A DNA stretch of 40,179 bases from Verrucomicrobiota bacterium (GTDB lineage: Bacteria; Verrucomicrobiota; Verrucomicrobiia; Opitutales; Opitutaceae): contig JACRKC010000057.1 in assembly GCA_016235555.1 (NCBI GenBank), forward strand, positions 1 to 40,179. Direction: 5' to 3'. This document shows, in pieces, positions 24,914 to 31,277 of this stretch. The stretch's first letter is position 1; the number at the start of each line of letters is the position of its first letter. The position numbers were made by a program, and so were the translations under genes. The notes beneath the pieces are model-generated. The model worked only from the letters and a program-made list of their open reading frames with translations. It did not search any database and had not been told where the DNA came from.

Positions 24914-25393
24914 ATGCCCGCCGCGGCTTTCGCCCTGCGCCCCGGCCCCGCGATGCCGGACCCCGCGCGCCGCCTGCTCGTGCATTCCCGCGACATGACC
25001 ACGACGCTCGCGACCTACCACGAGAGCCTCATCCGCATCGAAGTGCTCCGCTGGCAGGAGATCGACGGCTGGTATCTGCGCGAAGTGTTTCTCCGCGCCG
25101 TCACCGGCGGCGCCATCGTCGAATACGGCGTCGTCGCGATCGACCTCGCGCAGTTCAGCCCACGACAGTGCGACGTGATCCGCGCCGGGCAGGCCCCGCT
25201 GGGCAATCTGCTCCACCGTTTCGAGATTCCGTTCGTCAGCACGCCCATCGCTTTCTTCGCCGCCGCCGGCGTCGATCTCGCCGCCACGCCACTCGCCCCG
25301 CCCGCCGCCGCGACGTGCCACGGCCGCTTCAACCGCCTGTCCCGCGAATCCGGCGAACCGCTCGCGTGGATTCTCGAGATCCTCCCGCCATGA
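24914..25393 (+). CDS. Chorismate lyase-like protein (UbiC superfamily)
   Basis: A 159-residue protein whose layout follows chorismate-pyruvate lyase. HSRDMTTTL matches the UbiC LLxxxSMTxxL segment. WYLREVFLRA carries the conserved substrate-binding Arg. GQAPLGNLLH matches the GKTPLG loop. ARG-rich NRLSRESGEPLAWILEILPP ends with the conserved Glu. In the family this enzyme releases pyruvate from chorismate to give 4-hydroxybenzoate. No ubiquinone genes are visible. ATG 24914 fits the domain; ATG 24791 would include a palindrome. The neighbours (hotdog thioesterase, PaaK-like ligase, ALDH, alcohol dehydrogenase) suit an aromatic acid product. Similarity was judged by eye, so a related non-catalytic member is possible. 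Confidence 0.7.
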   Translation: MPAAAFALRPGPAMPDPARRLLVHSRDMTTTLATYHESLIRIEVLRWQEIDGWYLREVFLRAVTGGAIVEYGVVAIDLAQFSPRQCDVIRAGQAPLGNLLHRFEIPFVSTPIAFFAAAGVDLAATPLAPPAAATCHGRFNRLSRESGEPLAWILEILPP

Positions 25394-25443
25394 ATAAGAG
25401 AACGTCTACGCGCCGCGAACCAACGGCCGGGATCGGTGCTGGC

Positions 25444-25518
25444 GTAGCGGCGGGCGTCCCTGCCCGCCGGGCTTGGCGCGAACGCCGTGAACCGGCGGGC
25501 AGAGACGCCCGCCGCTAC
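25444..25518. repeat. GTAGCGGCGGGCGTC palindrome
   Basis: Arms GTAGCGGCGGGCGTCCCTGC and GCAGAGACGCCCGCCGCTAC, ending 8 bp before the glycosyltransferase start. Confidence 0.9.
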
Positions 25519-25526
25519 CCGCGCCC

Positions 25527-26849
25527 GTGAAGATCGTCTTCCTCACCGCCGGCACCGGCAGCTACCATTGCGGCGCGTGCATGCGCGACAACGCCCTCGC
25601 CCGCGAGCTCCACCGCGCCGGCCACGACGTCACCCTCGCGCCCATGTATCTACCGCTCATCCTCGACGAGGAGACGCTCGGCAACGCGAAGGACGTCCCC
25701 GTGTTTTTCGGTGGCATCAACGTCTTCCTCCAGCAGAAGCTCGCGCTCTTCCGCCACACGCCGGCGTGGCTTGACCGCCTCTTCAACTCCACCGGTCTCC
25801 TCAAATGGGCCGCGCGTCACAGCCACATGACCTCCGCGCGCGACCAGGGCGAAATGACCCTCGAGATGCTCGACGTCGGCGCCAGCCGCCTGCGCAAGGA
25901 ACTCGACAAACTCATGGAGTGGCTCGCCGTCATCCAGAAGCCCGACGTCGTCTGCCTCTCCAACGCCCTCCTCGCCGGCTTCATCCCCGAGCTCAAGCGC
26001 CGCCTCGGCGCGCCGGTCGTCACGTTTTTCCAGGGCGAGGACACGTTTCTCGACGGCCTGCCCGAGCCATTCCGCGCGCAATGCTGGGACGCCATGCGCG
26101 CCCGCGTGCGCGACTCCGATCAACTCCTCGCCCCCACGCGCTACTACGCGGATTTCATGACCGGCCGCCTCAACCTCGCCCCCGCTGCGATCGAGGTGCT
26201 CTACAACGGCATTCAGCTCGTCGGCTACGCGCCCGCCGAGCCTGCCCTGAGCCGAGTCGAAGGGCCGCCCGCCGTTCCCACTATCGGCTACCTCGCGCGC
26301 CTCAGCCGCGAAAAGGGCCTCGGCCTGTGCGTCGACGCCTTCCTCTGTCTCACTCGCGAACTGGGCGACACCAAAACCCACCTCCACCTCGGCGGCGCCG
26401 CCACGGCGGGCGACGAGCCATTCATCGCGCAGCAAAAACAACGCCTCGCCGCCGCCGGCCTCGCCGGTCGCGTCACGTGGTCGCCCAATCTCTCGCGCGA
26501 CGGCAAAGTCGCCTTCCTCCGCGGCCTCACGCTCTTCTCCGTGCCCGTGCAATACCCCGAGGCCTTCGGCCTCTACCTGCTCGAAGCGATGGCGTGCGGC
26601 GTGCCCGTCGTGCAGCCCGACGCTGCCGCGTTTCCCGAACTCGTCGCCGCCACCGGTGGCGGCATCTGCGTGCCGCCGCGCGACCCGCTGGCCCTCGCCA
26701 ACGCGTGGAAATCGCTCCTCGCCGACCCCGCCCGCCGCACCGCACTCGGCCAAGCCGGCCGGTTGAGCATTGAAAAACGCTTCAACGCCCCGACGATGGC
26801 CGCCGAGTTTCTTCGCGTCACCGCGCGCCTCGCGCCGGCCGCCGCGTAG
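25527..26849 (+). CDS. Glycosyltransferase, GT4-like (GT-B fold)
   Basis: A 440-residue cytoplasmic glycosyltransferase. The N-terminal Rossmann domain begins MKIVFLTAGTGSYHCGACMRDNALARELHRAG, with the donor domain from about 240 (TIGYLARLSREKGLG). Near the C-terminus, YPEAFGLYLLEAMACGVPVV contains the E-x7-E signature of GT4 retaining enzymes. The start is GTG 25527. A REP-like sequence (26240-26265) encodes ALSRVEG between the domains, apparently tolerated in the linker. It is followed after 11 bp by the thioesterase gene. Acceptor is unknown; glycosylation of the product of the neighbouring acid/alcohol pathway is an inference. Confidence 0.88.
   Translation: MKIVFLTAGTGSYHCGACMRDNALARELHRAGHDVTLAPMYLPLILDEETLGNAKDVPVFFGGINVFLQQKLALFRHTPAWLDRLFNSTGLLKWAARHSHMTSARDQGEMTLEMLDVGASRLRKELDKLMEWLAVIQKPDVVCLSNALLAGFIPELKRRLGAPVVTFFQGEDTFLDGLPEPFRAQCWDAMRARVRDSDQLLAPTRYYADFMTGRLNLAPAAIEVLYNGIQLVGYAPAEPALSRVEGPPAVPTIGYLARLSREKGLGLCVDAFLCLTRELGDTKTHLHLGGAATAGDEPFIAQQKQRLAAAGLAGRVTWSPNLSRDGKVAFLRGLTLFSVPVQYPEAFGLYLLEAMACGVPVVQPDAAAFPELVAATGGGICVPPRDPLALANAWKSLLADPARRTALGQAGRLSIEKRFNAPTMAAEFLRVTARLAPAAA
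26240..26265. repeat. REP-like half-element inside the glycosyltransferase gene
   Basis: The sequence GCCTGCCCTGAGCCGAGTCG continuing AAGGGC matches a repeat I have seen between genes in many bacteria. Here it lies in frame in the interdomain linker of the glycosyltransferase. Confidence 0.7.
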
Positions 26850-26860
26850 TCCACCGCCAC

Positions 26861-27322
26861 ATGGAAGCCCCCGCGCAGTTTCATTTCACCCACCGCCGCA
26901 TGGTCGAGTTCGCCGACACCGACATGGCCGGCCTCATGCACTTCTCGAATTTCCTGCGCTTCGCCGAGAGCGCCGAGCACGCGTTTTTCCGCTCGCTGGG
27001 TTTTCAGGTTCACACCAACGCCGCCGGCGTGCGTCACGGCTGGCCGCGCATCGAAGTCGCCTGCAAATACCGCGCGCCCGCCCGCTTCGAGGAGACGCTC
27101 GAAATCTGCCTGCGCCTCGAAGAGCTGCGCTCGAGCAGCCTGAATTACAGTTTCTGGATTTTCGGCGAGGCCGCCGCCCGCCCGCTGCTCGCCCACGGCA
27201 CCTGCGCCACCATCCACGTCGAGATCAACGATGCCACCCACGAAATCAAAAAGACCCCGATTCCTCCCGCTCTCCGCACGAAACTTGAGGCGGTGATGAA
27301 CCCAGCCTCCAGACCTTCTTAA
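26861..27322 (+). CDS. Acyl-CoA thioesterase, 4HBT/YbgC hotdog family
   Basis: A 153-residue single hotdog-fold protein. The family motif is VEFADTDMAGLMHFSNFLRF, with Asp21 as the expected catalytic residue and the helix FLRFAESAEHAFF following. Members hydrolyse aromatic or short acyl-CoA thioesters, including 4-hydroxybenzoyl-CoA. It follows the glycosyltransferase by 11 bp. A chorismate-lyase-like gene upstream and a PaaK-like ligase downstream agree with an aromatic acyl-CoA substrate, but that is context only. The TAA stop is the first part of a palindrome. Confidence 0.88.
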   Translation: MEAPAQFHFTHRRMVEFADTDMAGLMHFSNFLRFAESAEHAFFRSLGFQVHTNAAGVRHGWPRIEVACKYRAPARFEETLEICLRLEELRSSSLNYSFWIFGEAAARPLLAHGTCATIHVEINDATHEIKKTPIPPALRTKLEAVMNPASRPS

Positions 27323-27391
27323 CCGCGGATTACGCAGATAACGCGGATAGATTTCTCTGCCCTTATCCGCGCCATCCGCGTAATCCGCGGT
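27319..27391. repeat. AACCGCGGATTACGC palindrome
   Basis: Arms TTAACCGCGGATTACGCAGA and ATCCGCGTAATCCGCGGT. It overlaps the thioesterase stop codon. Confidence 0.9.
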
Positions 27392-27412
27392 CAAAAAAAC
27401 CGATTCACCATA

Positions 27413-27511
27413 CTTGTCATTCTGAGCGTAGCGAAGAATCCAATTTGATCTCCTCACCGCAGCTCCAATCGAGAATCTCGCTGGATTCTTCGCTGCGCTC
27501 AGAATGACAAG
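27413..27511. repeat. TCATTCTGAGCG palindrome
   Basis: Long perfect-looking arms CTTGTCATTCTGAGCGTAGC and GCTGCGCTCAGAATGACAAG around a 40-bp centre. This repeat type (TCATTCTGAGCG...GAAGAATC) is widespread in bacterial genomes. With 27319-27391 it fills the gap before the EamA-like gene. Confidence 0.9.
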
Positions 27512-27559
27512 CCAATTTTCATCTCCCATTCCCCAACTCCCCACTCCTCAACGAAGTTT

Positions 27560-28084
27560 ATGAACTGGCTCTTCTACGCTCTCCTCACCGTCGCCACCTG
27601 GGGCCTCTACGGTGTTTATCTCCATAGCGGCCAGATGGCGATGGCCGACCCCGTCAACGGCCGCTACAAGGCCTTCCTCTTTGTCGGCGTCGCCTACTTC
27701 ATCATCGCCGTGCTCGCGCCCCTCGTCGTGCTCAAGATCAACGGCGCCGACCTCAGTTTCCCCGCCAAGGGCGTGTGGGTTTCGCTGTTCGCCGGCGCGC
27801 TCGGCGCCATCGGTGCGTTCGGCATTTTGCTCGCGTTCGGCGCCAAGGGCACGCCCACCGTCGTCATGGCAATCGTGTTCGCCTGCGCGCCGATCGTGAA
27901 CGCCATCGCGTCGATCATCATGCATCCGCCCAAGGGAGGCTGGGGCGGCGTCGCCTGGCAGTTCTGGCTCGGCGCCATCCTCGCCATCGGCGGCGGCGCC
28001 CTCGTCAGCTACTACAAACCGGCCCCCGCCCCGAAAGCCGCCGCCACCGCGCCCGCCGCCCCGACTCCGCCCGCCCGCTCCTGA
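27560..28084 (+). CDS. Half-size EamA/DMT-type membrane protein
   Basis: A 174-residue protein with about five membrane helices (WLFYALLTVATWGLYGVY, AFLFVGVAYFIIAVLAPLVV, VWVSLFAGALGAIGAFGILLAF, VVMAIVFACAPIVNAIASIIM, FWLGAILAIGGGALVSYY). The TWGLYGVYLH start and FGAKGTPTVVMAI segment recall one half of a drug/metabolite-transporter (EamA) pair. Single-copy halves work as dimers. The tail is Ala/Pro-rich. It is separated from the next gene by 6 bp, and the two are probably co-translated. Export of a small product or an intermediate is possible; substrate is unknown. Confidence 0.75.
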   Translation: MNWLFYALLTVATWGLYGVYLHSGQMAMADPVNGRYKAFLFVGVAYFIIAVLAPLVVLKINGADLSFPAKGVWVSLFAGALGAIGAFGILLAFGAKGTPTVVMAIVFACAPIVNAIASIIMHPPKGGWGGVAWQFWLGAILAIGGGALVSYYKPAPAPKAAATAPAAPTPPARS

Positions 28085-28090
28085 TTCGTG

Positions 28091-29344
28091 ATGTCCGCGC
28101 TCGCCTCGTCCCAACTCGCCGCCCTCAACCGCCTCGTCGCCGCGATCGCGCGCACCAATCGTTTTTATCAACGCAAGCTCACGGCCGCGGATGGTCTGCA
28201 CGGCTTCGAATCGCTGGCCGCGTTTTCCGCCCGCATGCCGTTCACGACGAAGGATGAACTCGCGCGCGACCAGCTCGAGCATCCGCCGCACGGCTCCACG
28301 CTCACGTTCCCGCTCGAGACCTACACGCGCTACCACCAGACCAGCGGCACCAGCGGCCGGCCGATTCTCTGGCTCGACACGACCGAGAGTTGGCAGTGGG
28401 TGCTGGACAACTGGAAAACCGTCTGGCGCCACGCCGGCGCGCAACCCGGCGACGCGGCGTTCTTCGCGTTTTCGTTCGGTCCGTTCCTCGGCTTCTGGGC
28501 CGCATTCGACTCCGCCCAGCAATGCGGCCTGCGCACGCTGCCCGCCGGCGGCATGAGCAGCAGCGAGCGTTTGCGTTTTCTCCTGGCCCGCCGGCCGCGC
28601 CTCCTGTGCTGCACGCCCACCTACGCGCTGCGCCTCGCCGATGTGGCCGAGCAGGAGGGCATGCCTCTCGCCGATTCCGGTGTGGAGCGCATCCTCGTCG
28701 CCGGCGAGCCCGGCGGCTGCGTCCCGGAGATTCGCGCCCGGATCGAACAAGGCTGGCCCGGCGCCCGCGTCGTCGATCATCACGGCATGACCGAAATCGG
28801 CCCGGTGTCCTATGGCGGTCCCGTAGATGCCACGCGCCTGCGGCTCATGCACGACCGCTACTTCGTCGAAGTGCTGCGACCCGGCACCAACGATCCCGTC
28901 GCCCCCGGCGAGAACGGCGAACTCGTGCTCACCACGCTCGGCCGCGATGCCTGTCCGCTGCTGCGCTATCGCACCGGCGATCTCGTGAGAGCGGAGCAAC
29001 TCCCCGGCGAAGCGCCCGGCGCCTTCGCCCTCGCCGGCGGCATCCTCGGCCGCGTCGACGACATGGTGATCGTCCGCGGCGTAAACCTTTACCCGGCGGC
29101 GATGGACGCCGCCATCCGCGCCCACGGCGGCGTGCGCGAATACCAGGTCGAAATCGACCAGCGTCCGACCCTCCCCGAAGTGCGCGTGCGCTTCGAGGCC
29201 TTCGACGAAGCCGGCTTCGCATCGGCCGATCTCGCCCGGCACCTGCGTGCCACGTTCCAGATGCGCATCGACGTCGAAAAAGTCGCCAACGGCGTGCTGC
29301 CGGTGTTCGAACTCAAGGCCCGCCGGTGGAAGATTCTGAAGTGA
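28091..29344 (+). CDS. Phenylacetate-CoA ligase-like enzyme (PaaK family)
   Basis: A 417-residue ANL-superfamily ligase of normal PaaK length. The P-loop is YHQTSGTSGRPILWLD (about 80-95), the adenylate motif DHHGMTEIGPVSY (about 231-243), and the hinge region RTGDLVRAE (about 296). The C-terminal lid ILGRVDDMVIVRGVNLYP contains the GRxDDMxxxRGxNxxP signature. It would convert a (probably aromatic) acid to its CoA ester with ATP. ATG 28091 directly follows an in-frame GTG at 28088. Together with the hotdog thioesterase and the chorismate-lyase-like protein it points to aromatic acyl-CoA metabolism. It is a second activation enzyme besides 17976-19049. Confidence 0.88.
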   Translation: MSALASSQLAALNRLVAAIARTNRFYQRKLTAADGLHGFESLAAFSARMPFTTKDELARDQLEHPPHGSTLTFPLETYTRYHQTSGTSGRPILWLDTTESWQWVLDNWKTVWRHAGAQPGDAAFFAFSFGPFLGFWAAFDSAQQCGLRTLPAGGMSSSERLRFLLARRPRLLCCTPTYALRLADVAEQEGMPLADSGVERILVAGEPGGCVPEIRARIEQGWPGARVVDHHGMTEIGPVSYGGPVDATRLRLMHDRYFVEVLRPGTNDPVAPGENGELVLTTLGRDACPLLRYRTGDLVRAEQLPGEAPGAFALAGGILGRVDDMVIVRGVNLYPAAMDAAIRAHGGVREYQVEIDQRPTLPEVRVRFEAFDEAGFASADLARHLRATFQMRIDVEKVANGVLPVFELKARRWKILK

Positions 29345-29360
29345 GGACCGCGCAGATTTT

Positions 29361-29463
29361 TCAACCACGGATGGACTCAGATGAACACGGATGGAAATCA
29401 CGGTCTCGACCCGATGGATTTGGTATTCCTTATCCGTGTTTATCCGTGTCCATCCGTGGTTAA
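29361..29463. repeat. AACCACGGATGGAC palindrome
   Basis: Arms AACCACGGATGGACTCAGAT and ATCCGTGTCCATCCGTGGTT, between the PaaK-like and ABC ATPase genes. Confidence 0.92.
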
Positions 29464-29487
29464 ATCTTCTTCTTGTCCCGCACTCGC

Positions 29488-30159
29488 ATGATCGAGGTCA
29501 CCCGCGTCACCAAAACCTACGACAGCCCCGCCGGCCCCGTCCCGGTCCTGCGCGACCTCGATCTGCGCGTCGCCGCCGGCGAATCCGTCGCGATCGTCGG
29601 CCCCTCGGGCAGCGGCAAGACCACGCTCCTCAATCTCCTCGGCGCCCTCGACCAGCCCACCAGCGGCACCCTCGCGATCGACGACACGCCGCTCGGCTCG
29701 CTCGACCCCGAGGCCGCCGCCCGTTTCCGCAACCGCACGATCGGCTTCGTGTTTCAACTCCACTACCTGCTACCACAGTGCTCCGTGCTCGAAAACGTCC
29801 TCGTGCCCCGCCTCGCCGGTGGCTGGACCGAAGACCCCGCCGCCACCCGCGCCCGGGCCGAGGCGCTGCTCGAGCAAGTCGGCCTGCAAGACCGCCTCGA
29901 ACACCGCCCGTGGCAGCTCTCCGGCGGCGAGCAACTCCGCGTCGCAATTGCCCGCGCGTTGATCAACCAGCCGAAACTCGTCCTCGCCGACGAACCCACC
30001 GGCTCGCTCGACCCCGCGACCGGCGAGCGCATCGCCGAACTCTTCCTCCAGACCAACGCCGTCGCCCGCGCCGCCCTCGTCGTCGTCACGCACAACCCCA
30101 CCCTCGCGTCCCGCATGAGCAAAACCTACCGCTTTGAGAGCGGGCGACTGGTCGGGTGA
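29488..30159 (+). CDS. ABC transporter ATP-binding protein, LolD/MacB type
   Basis: A 223-residue nucleotide-binding subunit. Walker A is GPSGSGKTTLLN, the Q-loop is FVFQLHYLLP, the signature LSGGEQLRVAIARAL, Walker B LVLADEPTGSLDP and the H-loop VVTHNP. The pattern is that of LolD/MacB ATPases, which pair with FtsX-domain permeases. ATG 29488 is preferred over TTG 29473. The matching permease (31278) begins 1.1 kb downstream on the same strand; a RAYT gene and REP sequences lie between them, so transcription must cross these or the permease needs another promoter. Confidence 0.92.
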   Translation: MIEVTRVTKTYDSPAGPVPVLRDLDLRVAAGESVAIVGPSGSGKTTLLNLLGALDQPTSGTLAIDDTPLGSLDPEAAARFRNRTIGFVFQLHYLLPQCSVLENVLVPRLAGGWTEDPAATRARAEALLEQVGLQDRLEHRPWQLSGGEQLRVAIARALINQPKLVLADEPTGSLDPATGERIAELFLQTNAVARAALVVVTHNPTLASRMSKTYRFESGRLVG

Positions 30160-30205
30160 TCACACCGCAAGTCGAGGATGAAACCTACAGGCCATCTGAA
30201 ATCTC

Positions 30206-30272
30206 GGTCCGGAGGGCGCTGCTCCGTCAGCGCCGTGCCTATGCTCGGCGGCGACAGAGCGCCGCCCTCCGA
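30206..30272. repeat. CGGTCCGGAGGGCGC palindrome
   Basis: Arms GGAGGGCGCTGCTCCGTCAG and CGACAGAGCGCCGCCCTCC, just after the ABC ATPase gene. Confidence 0.85.
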
Positions 30273-30337
30273 GACAATTCCCGCGGGCGTTGGTTTTCGG
30301 ATAGCTTCTGGCAATTCTCGCCGCCCTCCCGCCTTGT

Positions 30338-30425
30338 GCCCCAACGGGGCACCAGTCGATAGCCCGGGGCAACGCCCCGGGACTACATCGTCGAAAATTC
30401 ACCAGCCCTGAAAGGGCGCCATTCC
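30338..30425. repeat. REP sequence upstream of the RAYT gene
   Basis: Hairpins GCCCCAACGGGGC (30338-30350), CCCGGGGCAACGCCCCGGG (30363-30381) and GCCCTGAAAGGGC (30404-30416), ending right before the GTG start of the RAYT gene. Confidence 0.93.
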
Positions 30426-30878
30426 GTGCCCCAATCGCTCGCTCAACTTCTTGCCCACGTCGTGTTCTCGACGAAGAACCGCGAGCCCACCTTGGACGAC
30501 ACGATCCGCCGCGAACTCCACGACTATATCGGCGGCATCGTGAAAGCCCACGACAGCGCGCTCCTGAAAGCCGGCTCGGTCACTGACCACATCCATCTTC
30601 TCATCGCGCTCCCGCGCACCCACGCGCCAGCCGACTTGATTCAAGCGATCAAAACCGGCTCTTCAAAATGGCTTAAGACCTGCGGCACGCGTTTCCGCGC
30701 CTTTCACTGGCAAAGCGGCTACGGCATCTTTTCCGTGAGCCCCGCGCACCGAGTCGCCCTTGAAACCTACATCGCCGGCCAAGCCGAACATCACCGCACG
30801 ATCACCTTTCAGGACGAATATCGAAAACTACTCCGCAAATACGGCATCGAATTCGACGAACGCTATGTGTGGGACTGA
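30426..30878 (+). CDS. REP-associated tyrosine transposase (RAYT), IS200-like Y1
   Basis: A 150-residue single-domain Y1 transposase. The HUH metal site is TDHIHLLIAL (His55, His57), and the likely nucleophile is Tyr115 in LETYIAGQAEHH. HWQSGYGIFSVS and the C-terminal KYGIEFDERYVWD are typical of solitary RAYTs. The family cuts single-stranded DNA at hairpins and is thought to spread REP sequences rather than itself. Start is GTG 30426. The gene is framed by inverted copies of one REP unit and lies between an ABC ATPase and its permease. All catalytic residues look intact, so it may be active. Confidence 0.9.
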   Translation: MPQSLAQLLAHVVFSTKNREPTLDDTIRRELHDYIGGIVKAHDSALLKAGSVTDHIHLLIALPRTHAPADLIQAIKTGSSKWLKTCGTRFRAFHWQSGYGIFSVSPAHRVALETYIAGQAEHHRTITFQDEYRKLLRKYGIEFDERYVWD

Positions 30879-30879
30879 C

Positions 30880-30970
30880 GGAATCGCGCCCTTTCAGGGC
30901 TTGGAGAATTATCTCCATCGAAAACCCGGGGCGACGCCCCGGGCTTTCGATTCGCGCCCCGTTGGGGCGC
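30880..30970. repeat. Inverted REP sequence downstream of the RAYT gene
   Basis: Mirror image of the upstream unit: GCCCTTTCAGGGC (30888-30900), CCCGGGGCGACGCCCCGGG (30925-30943), then GCGCCCCGTTGGGGCGC (30954-30970). Confidence 0.93.
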
Positions 30971-31126
30971 TGGCGGCGATCCGTGGTTCCAGCTCTCACA
31001 CGAATTTTGAGATCAACAAGACATCGCGCCCAGTCGCGATGCGGGCGCCGCGTTGCGGAGATAGCAGTCCGTCACGCGCAGGCACCATCCGAGGCAACGA
31101 CCGGCGGCGTCAGGCCGATAGGAGAG

Positions 31127-31213
31127 CACCAAAGGGGCTCAATTCGATAGCCCGGGGCAACGCCCCGGGATCACCACCCGCCCTATCCCCAAGCCCTGAA
31201 AGGGCGGCATTCC
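31127..31213. repeat. Additional REP sequence
   Basis: A further copy in the same orientation as the upstream unit (CCCGGGGCAACGCCCCGGGA, then GCCCTGAAAGGGC). With 30880-30970 it accounts for most of the 400-bp gap before the permease; 30990-31120 shows no gene I can recognise. Confidence 0.9.
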
Positions 31214-31277
31214 GCTCCGTCCGATCGCTTCCGCCAGCTCTCTCGCGCTCTCGTCCCCTCGCTCCCGCTCACCACCC

